From Rapana venosa (Eukaryota; Mollusca; Gastropoda; Neogastropoda; Muricidae), in NCBI GenBank assembly GCA_028751875.1, contig CM054134.1, positions 66,424,541-66,488,540 on the forward strand: DNA of 64,000 bases, given 5' to 3'. Of the stretch, positions 30,470 to 41,967 are shown piece after piece; position 1 is the stretch's first letter, and every line of letters starts with the position of its first letter. The notes beneath the pieces are model-generated. The model saw only the letters and a list, made by a program, of their open reading frames with translations. It was not told where the DNA came from and did not search any database. A program made the position numbers and the translations under genes.

Positions 30470-30795
30470 CTTTTATTTTATTCTTTTATATCGAGGATAA
30501 TGGAATAAGCACTCATGTGCTTTTTTACATCCAGTCCCCCATGTGTATGCGGTTTTGTAAATTCTGTCATCAGTTCCCACCGGTACACAATGGCCTACTC
30601 TTACGAAAAGCGCAAGATGTTCTGCGTGCGTTCGTACACGGGGCCTCGGTTTATAGTCTCATCCGAAGGACTTTTGGGGAGAGTGGAGTCTGCACTGATG
30701 TTAACTCCAGGGGAAAAATATCCCCCCTTGAACGGGAATCGAACCCGGGTCGTCAGATTGCGAGCGCAATGTTCTGACCACTAGGCTATCCTGTC

Positions 30796-30798
<3 letters not shown>
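30470..30798 (-). mobile_element. SINE-A, full-length
   Basis: A complete and well preserved copy, from the tail TTTATTCTTTTATATCGAGG to the head complement GAATCGAACCCGGGTCGTCA, GATTGCGAGCGCAATG and CACTAGGCTATCCTGTCCCG. The anticodon-arm-like inverted repeat TTGCGAGCGCAA is visible in the head. Confidence 0.92.
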
Positions 30799-30854
<56 letters not shown>

Positions 30855-30935
30855 TCCCTAAATCAGGAATCTCCACTGGGCCCTAAATACAATCACAACA
30901 AAATGTGTGTGTATGTTGTGATGTGACGTGGTGTG

Positions 30936-30985
<50 letters not shown>

Positions 30986-31395
30986 TATTTTCAGTTTAAC
31001 GTCTATTCACATTTAGTGATTTTAGACGGGAAAAATTAATCTAAACAAGAGAACGCAAACAACAACAGAAAAATGTCAGATAACATTACTTAGTGTGTGT
31101 GTTGTGGTGTGTGTGTGTGTTTGTGTTGTGTGTGTTTTGTGTTGTGGTGTGTGTGTGTGTGTGGTGTGTGTGTTGTGTTGTGGTGTGTGTGTGTGGTGTT
31201 GTGGTGTGTGTGTGTGGGTGTGTGTTGTGTGTGTGCGTGCATGGTGTTTGTAGATAGCAGAAATGTTTAAGAAAGAGTTTATCGTCGTCTTCTAGAGATA
31301 ACTTTTGATGTGCTCAGAGTTTGTGTGTGTGTGCGTGTAGTCTGCGTGCATGTGTGCGTGTGTGTGTGTGTGCGCGCGCGCGCGCGCAGTTGTAT
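30799..31395. repeat. (GA)n and (TG)n microsatellites
   Basis: GA 30799-30850, TG 30936-30984, cryptic TG 31094-31240 and TG/GC 31320-31388. The island 30985-31093 is unique and without a gene. Confidence 0.9.
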
Positions 31396-31982
31396 TGGCA
31401 ATGCAAGACCATTTGCTTCCACGGCTTTTGTTTCTTTTGGAACAAGGGAAACAGAAATTTTTTGTGTGTGGTTTGGTTGGTTTTTTTCCCCCCTTCGATG
31501 TCGAAAGATAAAACCTCTGTAACCTTTTGCCCTCATTCTTCACCCCCACCCCCACCCCGCCCTCTCACGCCATTGCCTCCTCACTCCTCTTCCTCCCTCC
31601 CTCCCTCCCATTTGCTCTCTCTCCCATCTTAGGCCCAATCCCTCGTCATACATTGAAGAGGAGGAGGAGGTGGAGGAGAAAGACGAATGAAGAAGGAAGC
31701 AGAAGAAGAAGAAAATATGACCTCTACAATTATCTTCCCTTTTTTTCTTCTTCCCTGCTTTTTTGCTCTAACAATCCTCCTCACCCCAAACCCCAACCCT
31801 CAGCCCCCCCCCCCCCCCCCTTCCCACCCCTCCCCCCACCCACCCTCTCTTCCGCTACAAAGCTTCCCTCCTCCTCCTCCTCTCCCATCCACTCCCTCCC
31901 TCCCTCCCTCCTTCCTTCCTTCTCACCCCAGCCGCCCTTCTGCCCTCCTCTCTGTCTGTCTGTCTCTCTGTCTGTCTGTCTC

Positions 31983-31985
<3 letters not shown>
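31396..31985. other. Spacer, pyrimidine-rich
   Basis: CT/CCCT-rich from 31540, with (TCCC)n at 31590-31610 and 31885-31905 and a C run at 31806-31820. The 304-codon frame across it is repeat-derived and has no domain. Confidence 0.6.
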
Positions 31986-32061
<76 letters not shown>

Positions 32062-32296
32062 GTCTGTCTCTCTCTCTCTCCCTCTCAAGTCATCCATTTC
32101 TCTCTGTCAAATCTTTAGCTTTTCTGTCATGGAGTCGCTGTTTTATGTGCTGTGTGTGTGTGTGTACGTGTATGTGTGTGTGTGTGCGTGTGTGTGTGTG
32201 TGTGTGTGTACGTGTGTGTGTGTGTGTGTACGTGTGTGTGTGTGTACTCTGTGTACTCTGTGTGTGTACTCTGTGTGTGTACATGTGTGTGCTTTG
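31986..32296. repeat. (CT)n then (TG)n with GTAC interruptions
   Basis: CT at 31986-32090 and TG with periodic TACG and TACTC breaks at 32148-32290. Confidence 0.95.
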
Positions 32297-32342
32297 TCAA
32301 GTTAAGTCAAGTCAAACTTTTATTTCCAGATGGTACATTGTG
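32297..32342 (-). mobile_element. Retroelement 3' end with (TTTGAC)n-like tail, copy 2
   Basis: AAGTCAAGTCAAACTTTTAT and TTCCAGATGGTACATTG. It is truncated at the TTG that continues into TG repeat. TG repeat lies on both sides. Confidence 0.65.
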
Positions 32343-32402
32343 TGTGTGTGTGTGTACGTGTATGTGTGTGCGTGTGTGCTCTGTGTGCGCGCGCGCGTCT
32401 TC

Positions 32403-32437
<35 letters not shown>

Positions 32438-32575
32438 ATGAGTGAGGAGAGAGTGAGTATGTGTATAATATATTATGTGTATGTGAGAGAGAGAGGCTGA
32501 GTGTGTGTGTGTGTGTGTGTGCGTGCGCGCGCGCGCGCATGTGCGTGCGTGTGCGTGTGTGTGTGGAAACCCGTG
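32343..32575. repeat. (TG)n/(GC)n microsatellite
   Basis: TG with CGCGCG blocks; a GAGAG break near 32485. Confidence 0.95.
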
Positions 32576-33127
32576 TATTACATGACAGGTGTGAGGGCCT
32601 TTGACAGATGGGAGTGCAGAAATAGTGGTGGTGGTGGTGGTGGTGGTGTCGTGTGATGTAGAATGTGTGTTGTGTAGTGTGGGTGGAAGAGGGAGGGATG
32701 GGGTGGGGTTGGGAGTGGGGGGGGGGAGGGGTGCTAGGTTTTGAAGTCAACAAGCTTGCCCCCCCCCCCCCCCCCCCCCCCCCCCCAAGAAAATGATGAG
32801 GTTATGACCATGCCTGCTTTTGCCTCTCGCATTCCTTTCGTTCTCTGTCTGTCTGTGTCTCTCCTTCTGTGTGTTTGTCTTTGTATCTCCTGTCTGTCTC
32901 TGTCTCTCTGTCTGTCTCTGTCTCTTCTTCTGTCTGTCTCTCTGTCTGTCTCTGTCTTCTTCTGTCTGCCTATTTCTGTTTCTCCTGTCTGTCTCTGTCT
33001 CTTCTTCTGTCTGTTCGTCTCTGTCTCTTCTTCTGTCTGTTTGTCTGTTTCTCCTGTCTGTCTGTTTGTCTCTGTCTTTTTTTCTGTCTTTCTCTGTCTC
33101 ACAGTGCGTGCGTGCGTGCGTGCGTGC

Positions 33128-33169
<42 letters not shown>

Positions 33170-33185
33170 ATATGTGTGCACACGC
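32576..33185. repeat. (GGT)n, poly-C, (CTGT)n/(TCTC)n and (TG)n tract
   Basis: (GGT)n 32625-32648, C run 32759-32786, TCTG-rich 32840-33105, (TGCG)n and TG 33106-33175. The Leu/Ser/Val frames are shadows. Confidence 0.9.
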
Positions 33186-33424
33186 GCGCCCGTAAAATTC
33201 ATCAGCTTTGGCGGTATTTCTTGAAATGTGATTTTATCTGTCACAAATGAAGATCCTCTTTGTGTCTGCAGAATGGCACTGTGGTGATGTTGGCTTTAAC
33301 CTTTATTTGTATATTTGATAATAATAGGATTTAAACCAAGGCACTTTTTTTCAGTGGCGGGGTTATTTGGGAAAACCCCCCAAGTGAAGTGATTAGTTCA
33401 GAGAACCGAGGCAGTACAGTATAG
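33186..33424. other. Spacer
   Basis: Unique-looking, no gene supported. Confidence 0.4.
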
Positions 33425-33525
33425 TTAAATACACTGCACTGCACTACACTACATTATGCTACACTACACTACACTACATTACACTACACTACACTACACT
33501 ACACTACTCTACGCTACACTAGCTG
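33425..33525. repeat. (ACACT)n array, left part
   Basis: About 20 five-base units with GCACT and ACATT variants. Confidence 0.95.
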
Positions 33526-33534
33526 TCCGTAGTC

Positions 33535-33648
33535 CCTGGTAATAGTCCCTGGAACTATCAGTTGTTACTGGTTGCATGACTGTGTAAGAAGGAGTTGAGT
33601 GCAAGCGCTTTGATTTGTCTGTGCAAGATACAGCGCTCTATAAATTCC

Positions 33649-33690
<42 letters not shown>

Positions 33691-33700
33691 CATTATTATT
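33535..33700 (+). mobile_element. LINE-3 3' tail, 5'-truncated copy
   Basis: GCATGACTGTGTAAGAAGG, GCAAGCGCTTTGATTTGTCT and ATACAGCGCTCTATAAATTC, then (ATT)n. It matches 20455-20566 at about 85%. The same ACACT repeat lies on both sides. Confidence 0.85.
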
Positions 33701-33970
33701 ACACTACACTACACCGCACCACAGCACATCACATCACACCACACTATAACACTACATTACACCACTTTGCACTACAGAACACCACACCACACTGCACTGG
33801 ACTGCATTGCACAGCACATCACTACACTACACTACACCACACCAACACCACACCACACCACAACCACACCAAACACCACACCCACACCACATCACACTAC
33901 ACTACACTACACTACACAACGCTACGCTACTCTACTCTACACTACACTACACTACACTACACTACACTGC
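33701..33970. repeat. (ACACT)n array, right part
   Basis: ACACT and CACAC variants; purest at 33890-33968. The Thr/His frames are shadows. Confidence 0.95.
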
Positions 33971-34092
33971 ATTACTTGGCATAACAGAAGTTTTGAATCT
34001 GTAAATGTTGATATTCATAATCAGTTTATTAACGACACTGCAACAGCTGGCATTCATAAAAAATGTGAGGCTATAATGTTGGTATTCGTAAC
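33971..34092. other. Spacer
   Basis: Unique-looking; ends in ATTCGTAAC (34084-34092), repeated at 34442-34450. Confidence 0.5.
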
Positions 34093-34441
34093 AGCAAAGT
34101 GAGAGGCTGTATGACCAGTGGCTTTCCCACTCATGGAATTCCACTTTACAGCTTAGTCTTTAGTGATCGACTATGACTCTCTGACTAGGAGGCTTGACTC
34201 CCACAGTCCTTATGTGCTGCAGCCCTGGGGGCTAGTTGGCCTTTGGAGAACATCTTCAACGCTGACTGTCCTTATGCCCACTTGGCCGAGAGAGTGGGGA
34301 TGTACTGTGGGCAAGGTATCTCCACTATCAAATAATCAAATAAAATAAAATCAAATTTCTGCCCAATTTCCGAAACAGCAGCTGCCTCCTCTGCTGTTTT
34401 GGAGGTCATCGTCGAAAACGACGGACTACCATAATAAATAA
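34093..34441 (+). repeat. Dispersed repeat family D, copy 2
   Basis: Starts AGCAAAGTGAGAGGCTG and matches 781-1098. A 20-25 base AATAAAATC-type insertion near 34325-34350 distinguishes it. A 9-bp direct repeat ATTCGTAAC brackets it, which supports it as a mobile element. Confidence 0.75.
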
Positions 34442-34694
34442 ATTCGTAACTTTGTCCAAGTTGTAGCGTTGGATGTTGAAGCAAGTGAGGCTGTAGGCTA
34501 ACTGTTGGCATTTGCATGGTATTCGAGGCTGTTACTATTAAATTTGTGGACCATGGGGAGAGTGGAGGAAGCTGGTGGCAAGATCTTCAGAAGTGCCCCC
34601 ACGGTCTACAAGATTATGGGATAGGTGAAGTTGTCAATAAGTGTGGAGTTTGGGAGGTAGTGATTGTGACAATTGTTGACATTCAGACGATTTC
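34442..34694. other. Spacer
   Basis: Unique-looking; the GAGGCTGT and GGTATTCG words recur on both sides of family D. No gene supported. Confidence 0.4.
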
Positions 34695-34772
34695 CGATGT
34701 CTTTACTCTCTCTGTTCCTGTAATGTTTTGGAGATCCTTTCTCTCTCTGTCTCTCTCATGTTTTTCTTTTAC

Positions 34773-34811
<39 letters not shown>

Positions 34812-34862
34812 ATCTCCTCTCTCTCATCTCCTCTCTCTCTCTCTCCTCTCTCTCTCCTCTCA

Positions 34863-34911
<49 letters not shown>

Positions 34912-34950
34912 TGAGGTCCTCACTCTCTTTGTCCCTGTAATGTTTTTTTT
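34695..34950. repeat. Degenerate 34-bp minisatellite units with (CT)n insertion
   Basis: Units of the CTTTACTCTC..CTGTAATGTTTT type are split by a (CT)n expansion at 34739-34907. Confidence 0.8.
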
Positions 34951-35222
34951 AGGTCTTTACCCTCCATCTGCCTGTAATGGTTAGAGGTCTTTACCCTCCA
35001 TCTGCCTGTAATGGTTAGAGGTCTTTACCCTCCATCTGCCTGTAATGGTTAGAGGTCTTTACCCTCCATCTGCCTGTAATGGTTAGAGGTCTTTACCCTC
35101 CATCTGCCTGTAATGGTTAGAGGTCTTTACCCTCCATCTGCCTGTAATGGTTAGAGGTCTTTACCCTCCATCTGCCTGTAATGGTTAGAGGTCTTTACCC
35201 TCCATCTGCCTGTAATGTTTTT
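34951..35222. repeat. 34-bp minisatellite, 8 near-identical units
   Basis: Eight units beginning at 34951, 34985, 35019, 35053, 35087, 35121, 35155 and 35189. Each has AGGTCTTTACCCTCCATCTG then CCTGTAATGGTTAG. The 34-base period is not a multiple of three and no frame is kept. Confidence 0.98.
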
Positions 35223-35365
35223 TGAGGTCTTTACTCTCCATCTGCCTGTAATGGTCAGAGATCTTTACCTCCATCTCCCTGTAATGTTTTGGAGGTCCTT
35301 ACTCCCTGTCTTCCTATGATGTTTTCAATGTCCTTACTCTCCATCTCGCTGTGATGTTTTTGAGG
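35223..35365. repeat. 34-bp minisatellite, diverged right flank
   Basis: Four further units with 3-8 differences each. Confidence 0.85.
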
Positions 35366-35788
35366 AAACCGTAGCTGGAGTTTGCAAGAGTTTCAGAGCT
35401 GACTTTCACAGAACGCCAATGTGGACAAGTGACCAGTTTGATTTTTTTTCAATTAACAGAAAAAAAAAATTTAAATGAACAGAAAAAACACACCCTGATT
35501 TTATATATTTTTTAATAAGTAGAGGGAAACCCACCCCCCCCCCCCCCACCCCAACCCATCAACAAAGATCGGGCATGACACTGATGGATGATGATCCCAA
35601 TAACTACCGTCAACCCAGTTTTTCAGGAAACCATCCATAACCATACCCTCTCTCTCTCTCTCATTATCTCACTGGCTGGTTGGGTTCAAGGCTTGCTTCT
35701 CTTACCACTGAGTGCCTGCCTGCCTGCCTCTCCTGGGCCGTGTGTGTGTGTGTGTGTGTGAGCCTCCATGAGGGGGTGGCAGGTAGCT
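35366..35788. other. Spacer with poly-C and TG tract
   Basis: C-rich 35530-35552, short (CT)n and (CCTG)n. No gene. Confidence 0.45.
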
Positions 35789-35970
35789 ATTGGGAACGCC
35801 CGACATCAAAAGAATCACTTCAAGGGAAGTAAATCTGCTAAGCGGCGGTTTGGAGTAGCGCGGCTGAAGGGAATTATTGATAATTGCGCGGCATCCTTAA
35901 GAGGCCGTCCGGGGCCCCGGGAAGGCTGCTTGCTATTGATCGGCAGATTCCTCCTCACCCAGACCGCTTG
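35789..35970. other. GC-rich unique island, possible conserved non-coding element
   Basis: The only compact non-repetitive stretch within about 1.5 kb. It has GGGAATTATTGATAATTGCG (an AT-rich homeodomain-type palindrome) between GC-rich arms, plus CAAAAGAATCACTT. No open frame with coding character. Function inferred only from composition. Confidence 0.25.
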
Positions 35971-36190
35971 TATGTGTGTGTGTCTGTGTGTGTGTGTGCG
36001 TTTGTGTGTGTGTGTTGTGTGTGTGTGTGTGTGTGTTGTGGTGTGTGTTTGTGTGTGTGTGTGTGTGTTTTGTGTGTACGTGTGTGTGTGTGTGTGTGTG
36101 TCTGTGTGTGTGTGTGTGTCTGTGTGTGTGCGTGTGTGGTGTCTGTGTGTGTGTCTGTGTGTTTGTGTGTCTGTGTGTGAGCGCGCGCGT
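35971..36190. repeat. (TG)n microsatellite
   Basis: TG with TC, TT and CG breaks. Confidence 0.95.
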
Positions 36191-36279
36191 GACGTGAGTG
36201 TATGTATCTATACAGGCTTTTGTTGTGATAGCCTAGGGCGGGAAAGCTTGTCAGAGGAGACCCATCTTTCCTGACACAG

Positions 36280-36428
36280 ATTATATGTGTGTATAAATGT
36301 GTGTGTGTGTGTGGTGTGTGTGTGTGGTGTGGTGTGAAAGAGAGTATGTATACATGTGTGAGTGTGTGTGTGTGTGAAGAGAGAGAGGGGAGAGAGAGAG
36401 AGAGAGAGAGAGAATGTATGTGTGAGTA

Positions 36429-36484
<56 letters not shown>

Positions 36485-36492
36485 ATGTGTGA

Positions 36493-36546
<54 letters not shown>

Positions 36547-36584
36547 AGGGGAGAGAGAGAGAGAAAAATGTATGTGTGAGTATA

Positions 36585-36631
<47 letters not shown>

Positions 36632-36660
36632 GAGAAAATGTATGTGTGAGTATATATATA

Positions 36661-36714
<54 letters not shown>

Positions 36715-36732
36715 TATGTGTGAGTATATATA

Positions 36733-36790
<58 letters not shown>

Positions 36791-36815
36791 TGTGTGTGTG
36801 TGTGTGTGTGTTTTG
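36280..36815. repeat. Alternating (TG)n/(GA)n higher-order repeat
   Basis: Five or six cycles of GAATGTATGTGTGAGTA, then TG, then GA, each about 70-90 bases. The 387-codon frame on the minus strand is a shadow. Confidence 0.95.
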
Positions 36816-37345
36816 TGCCCGGAGATAAGAAGAGTGTTGGGCAAGCCTAACCCTGTTTAGTAGTCGCTCCGTCGGTGGGTTGTGAGAGAGGGAGGTAAGG
36901 GGGGGGAGGAGGGGGGGGGGTAGGGGGGGGGGGAGGTAGGGCATCCCCCGTCTCCGTTTTCCTTTCTCCTCCTTCTTAATGGATGAAGGAGAAATGCTAG
37001 GTCTTGACTTGGTCTCAGACATGAAGACATACATGTTTGTACGTCCAGTAGGTCTGGGATTCCTCTCCAGTCTGATTGATTCAACTCCAGAAGAAGAAGA
37101 AGAAGGAGTAGAAGACATCGAAGGATGATGATGGCGACAACGACGACGACGACGACGATGACGACGACAGTGGCGGGGGTGATAAGGATGAGGGTGGGGA
37201 TGATGATGAGAAGGGTGAGAGCGATCACTACAGCGGTAAAGATAGATTGTTGTTGTGTTGTTTTACGGACAAAGAGAGATAGATAAATAGAGATAGAGGG
37301 GGGGGGGGGGAAGGATGGGGGCAATGGATGGGCGAAGCAGGGTGT
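36816..37345. other. Spacer with G-rich and GAC trinucleotide tracts
   Basis: G-rich 36898-36940, (GAA)/(GAC)n 37090-37170, G run 37298-37309. No gene supported. Confidence 0.5.
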
Positions 37346-37350
37346 TGTAT

Positions 37351-37404
<54 letters not shown>

Positions 37405-37531
37405 AGGGAGAAAGAGACAGAGACACACAGATAAAGCAAACGGAAGAGAGAGAACTGGAAAAGAAAAAAAAAAGAAATGCTTTGTTTCAGAGAGCAGGGT
37501 GAATGTAGTAGGCCTGTAAATGCACAGAGAG

Positions 37532-37605
<74 letters not shown>

Positions 37606-37610
37606 ATGGA
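37346..37610. repeat. (GA)n microsatellites
   Basis: GA at 37352-37402 and 37520-37607, with a unique 100-base island between. Confidence 0.95.
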
Positions 37611-37920
37611 GAGAAATCAGCTGTTACCTACCCCTTTGTGTTCGATGTTCTGATTGCCATCTTCAAACAACAAGCTTTTTTTTTGTTATTTTTCCAACCT
37701 GTGAATAAGTATAAAGGTGGCCTTCTAATGCTTAATATGTGAGACAACGTTTTGAGGCAAGAGCCATATGCGCTTCGACAGCAGGGAGGTAATTAGGGCT
37801 TTCCCCCAGTCCCTTACCTCAGCATTTGAAATAGGTTTTTTTGAATTGTATCATCCATCACCATTTCAATCTCTTTGCCATGCGCATGTATTTAACAGCG
37901 CACATGTGGACTCTGCTCTC
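37611..37920. other. Unique spacer
   Basis: Non-repetitive, no gene. GGGAGGTAATTAGGGC (37784-37799) and TTGAATTGTATCATCCATCA are homeodomain-like words; regulatory role not shown. Confidence 0.3.
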
Positions 37921-38151
37921 TCTTACACAGACACAAACACGCACGCATGCACGCACACACACATACACACACATACCCGCTCGCACGCACGCACGCACGC
38001 GCCCCCCCCCCCCACCACACACCACACACACACAGCACATACACACACATACACACACACATACACTTACACACACACACTTACACACACACACATAACA
38101 CACACACCTCTCAACACACAAAACCACCACGCACGCAACACAACTACACAC

Positions 38152-38219
<68 letters not shown>
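37921..38219. repeat. (CA)n microsatellite with (CGCA)n
   Basis: Includes a C run at 38001-38012. Purest CA at 38150-38219. Confidence 0.95.
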
Positions 38220-38221
<2 letters not shown>

Positions 38222-38598
38222 ATGGTAAAAATATCTCTGTGCGTAAGAAAAAGCGGTGAAAATAGGGGACTAATAGAGAGTATAATTATACATACATCCA
38301 TCAGACTCCAAAGTAAAGCTGCTATCTTCGTGCAGACATTTCTGGTACTTTGACAGGTCCGTCCAGAATCTTGCAGACTTTGACTTTAAAAATAAAAAAA
38401 AACACCAAAAAAAACCTGTTATCTCTTCTTCAGTGTGAGTGTGTGTGTGTTTGCGTGTGTGTGTGTGTGTGTTTCGTTGTGGGTTTTTGTTTTCGGTATA
38501 GTTTGTTTGATATTATTTTGTCTTCTTTTTAATGTGTTCCAATGGAAATGCCTTTCCTCCCTCTGAGTCGAGTCTGTTGAAGTATTCACACCAGCACA
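38220..38598. other. Spacer with short TG tract
   Basis: No gene supported. Confidence 0.4.
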
Positions 38599-38710
38599 CA
38601 TACATACAGACATATATACACACAAATACAGACATACATACATACATACATATATACACACGCATGCATACATACATACATACATACATACATACAATCA
38701 CATACATACA
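38599..38710. repeat. (CATA)n microsatellite
   Basis: About 25 units of ACAT with a CGCATG break. Confidence 0.95.
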
Positions 38711-38794
38711 TGGTTCGTGGGTGCTCCTCTATTTCTTTCATACTCTTTCTTGGTCTTTGTGTCTGTCTGTCTCTCTTTCACTTTTGTGTGTGTG

Positions 38795-38844
<50 letters not shown>

Positions 38845-38915
38845 TCTCTTCTCTCTCTTCTCTCTCTCTCTCGGCTCTCTCTAGTCTCTCATTCTCTCTC
38901 TCTCTCTCTCTTCTC

Positions 38916-38996
<81 letters not shown>

Positions 38997-39030
38997 CATG
39001 CACACACACACATACACGCACACGCGCGAC
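38711..39030. repeat. (CT)n microsatellite then CA
   Basis: CT with CATCTC and TTCTC interruptions at 38799-38992. Confidence 0.95.
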
Positions 39031-39310
39031 TATAATGCTATATAAAAAAAAGTGTCGTTTGAAGGAAGAAAAGTCAAAAGACAGTGAAAATTGAGACTCT
39101 TAGAGGGTTTTCCCCCCGACTTTTAGAGACTCGTAGATGTGGGGTTTTTTCAGACTTCAAGGTAAAGATGCTATAAATACATACAGACAGACAGACAGAC
39201 ATCCTTGATACTAAGAGAAAGGTCGTTCCAGAATCTAACAGTCTTGGCTGTGTGGTTTTTGGTTTTTTAATGTTTTTTATTTGGGGGGGAGAGGGGAGGC
39301 TGCCTTTCGT
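39031..39310. other. Spacer
   Basis: (ACAG)n at 39183-39200; otherwise unique, no gene. Confidence 0.4.
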
Positions 39311-39622
39311 TTTTTTTTTCTTTCTTTCTTTCTTTTCTTTTCTATTTCGTTTTTTTTTTCTTTTTCTTTTTCTTTTTTTTTTTCTTATCTTCTCTTTGTC
39401 TTTTTTCTTTTTATTCTTTTTTTTTCTTTCTTTCTTTCTTTTCCTTCTCTTTTTCTTTCTTTCTTTCCTTCTCATGTATGTGTGTGTGTGTGTTGTGTGT
39501 GTGTGTGTGTGTGTGTGTGTGAGAGTGAGAGAGAGAGTGAGTGTGTGTGAGTTTGTTTTATATATATATATGTTGTGTGTATGTTGTAAAGAGAGAGTGC
39601 GTTTGTGTTGTGTGTGTGTGTG

Positions 39623-39673
<51 letters not shown>

Positions 39674-39720
39674 TTTGTGGTGTGTGTGTGTGTGGTGTGT
39701 GTGTGTGTCTGTCTGTAGTT
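39311..39720. repeat. (TTTC)n, (TG)n and (GA)n block
   Basis: T/C-rich 39310-39474, TG 39478-39560, GA 39626-39671, TG 39672-39712. Confidence 0.95.
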
Positions 39721-40135
39721 TTGTTTGCTTTTGTTTCGTTTGTTTTGTGATTGTATTTTTTCTTGGTCTTTTTCAGTACCCCCTCTCTCTTGTGATTCTT
39801 TTTGATGTGTTATTTACTATCTCAATGTTTTATTCTGGGGGGTCGTGTTATAGTTTGTTAATTCTATTTTAGCTTGTGATTCGTTGTTGTGTAAATGCGT
39901 TTTTTGTTGTTGTTGAGACTTTTTTGTTTGTTTAATGTTTCGTGGTTTTTTGTGTGTCTGTCTTTTCATTTGTTGTCATAATTTGTTGACTTTTTTGATA
40001 GTTATTTGTTCCCTCAAATAGACACACAGGTTTTATTTTATAATTTGTTTTTAAAACTATGAACAAGACACATAGGTTTCATTTTATGATTTGTTTTAAA
40101 AATATCTTTCTCTCTCCTTTAACACAAACGTGCGT
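39721..40135. other. T-rich spacer
   Basis: TTTGTT-rich; GACACACAGGTTTTATTTTA and ACACATAGGTTTCATTTTAT form a diverged ~60-bp direct repeat at 40020 and 40068. No gene. Confidence 0.5.
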
Positions 40136-40327
40136 GCGAGTGCGCACGCACAAACACACACACTCTCTCTCTCCTGCTCTCTCTCTCTCCCCTCTCTCCT
40201 TCACACACACACACAACACAACACCACATCACACACACACCACACACACACACAACACACACACACACACACACCACCACACCACACACAATCCCACCCC
40301 CTCCCCTCTACCCTGCACTCGCGCGCG
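40136..40327. repeat. (CGCA)n, (CT)n and (CA)n
   Basis: Short blocks in series. Confidence 0.9.
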
Positions 40328-40552
40328 CCTTTAACGTGTGTGCAACATGCTGTGCATGCGTCGACACATGAAATCTTCTCTGGTTTAATCATCTTTCACC
40401 CGAGATACCTAGACTGGAGTGGAGACCAGTCACAGTACCCGTGTTAATGAACTTCTGGGGAGTGAAGAAAATCTTGATCGGGCGCCCGCAACCTCACACG
40501 AACCTGCAAACCTTAGATGATACTGTCACTACTCTAACCACCAGGCCACTCT
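40328..40552 (-). mobile_element. SINE-A, strongly diverged
   Basis: TTTAACGTGTGTGCAACATG, ATGCGTCGACACATG, GGAGTGAAGAAAATCTTGAT and CTCTAACCACCAGGCCACTC keep the order of SINE-A landmarks, but the middle is heavily changed. The oldest copy in the window. Confidence 0.5.
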
Positions 40553-40815
40553 TCCCCCCCCCCCCGTCCTTTTTTTGAAGGATTCAACAGATGAGATAGT
40601 CCACGACCTGCTGTGACAAACTGTGAAATGAAATGCGAGCTGAAACGTCGGCCCCTATATAGGCCAGCGCTTTGTTTATGCCTTAGTCTACTCCTATCTA
40701 TCTATCTATCGTCCTCCTCTGTCACAGGCAATAACATTTCTACTGTAGGTGGATCCAAATACGACGCCGTAAACAGCTATTATTTCTACAGTACCCTTTC
40801 TTCTCGTGCCTAGTC
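40553..40815. other. Spacer
   Basis: C run at 40555-40565 and (CTAT)n at 40693-40710. No gene. Confidence 0.4.
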
Positions 40816-40838
40816 AGAGAGAGACAGAGACAGAGAGA

Positions 40839-40909
<71 letters not shown>

Positions 40910-41005
40910 TCTCTCTCCGATGGCTGGATGTAAAAAAAATTCTGCTTAAACTATTACCTCAGAAAATAAAATTTGTTATCGTTATCATCCTCTCTCTCTC
41001 TGTGC

Positions 41006-41071
<66 letters not shown>

Positions 41072-41130
41072 CCCCACCCCCTCTCTCTCTCCATCTCTCC
41101 CCCCCCCTCCTCACTCTCTCTCTCTCATTC
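40816..41130. repeat. (GACA)n, (CA)n and (CT)n block
   Basis: CA 40841-40875, CT 40876-40917 and 40985-41125 with C-rich breaks. Confidence 0.9.
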
Positions 41131-41745
41131 AAATCTTGAAATGGATATGCATTTCAAAAGAATAATGGTTAAATTCAGACTGACTGGGTGTGTGTCAGAT
41201 AGATGTAAATGTTCAATAAACTTAAAGACACAGACATGCTCGGTGAATCTGATACAACATGCTCTTTAATGTAGCGAAGCAACAAACAGAAGATGGAAGT
41301 ACATTCTGCTGTATGTTTGTTGGTCCTGCCTTTAATGACTATAAGGCAAAAAATATATCTCCCAGCAAAACATGCCAGCGAGTCTAATGCAGTTTCATTC
41401 CTGGGATGTAATAATCGTAATATTATTTGCAATTTAGCTTTGCATTCATGTTAAAAAAAAAAAGCCTCTAGAAAACAAGATTATGATGTGAAAAGTTTGT
41501 GCCGCCCCCCCCCTCCCAAGATTATAATGTGATAAGTTCGGTCCCCCTCCTCCCCCTCCCCCCCCCCCCACCTCTTGCCAGTGTAGATTTTTTTGTTTGC
41601 AATTATTGTTGTTGGTGGCACCTGTACTTTACAGGTGTGAACGTTCTTATTCTGATCATTATTCATTGATTTGATCAGCAATCGCCTTCATGTTTGGCCC
41701 GAGGGCTGTTTTTTAACATAATGAATAAATCAATCTTGTCCGAGT
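41131..41745. other. AT-rich spacer
   Basis: Low-copy-looking with two C-rich runs near 41505 and 41545, 44 bases apart, each followed or preceded by AAGATTATxATGTGA words (a short direct repeat at 41478 and 41518). No gene supported. Confidence 0.45.
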
Positions 41746-41756
41746 TCTCTCTCTCT

Positions 41757-41807
<51 letters not shown>

Positions 41808-41808
41808 C

Positions 41809-41846
<38 letters not shown>

Positions 41847-41903
41847 GTCTCTCTCTCTGTCTCTCTCTCTCTCTCTCTTTTTCACACCACACACACACAC
41901 ACA

Positions 41904-41967
<64 letters not shown>
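41746..41967. repeat. (CT)n then (CA)n
   Basis: CT with (TGTC)n at 41746-41880, CA 41885-41966. Confidence 0.95.

Noticed and set aside
31527..32441. 304-codon plus-strand frame
   Set aside because: Joins C-rich, CT and TG microsatellites; composition changes with each repeat block.
35955..37118. 387-codon minus-strand open frame
   Set aside because: Almost entirely His/Thr and Ser/Leu from (CA)n and (CT)n; no domain, start context or conserved piece.
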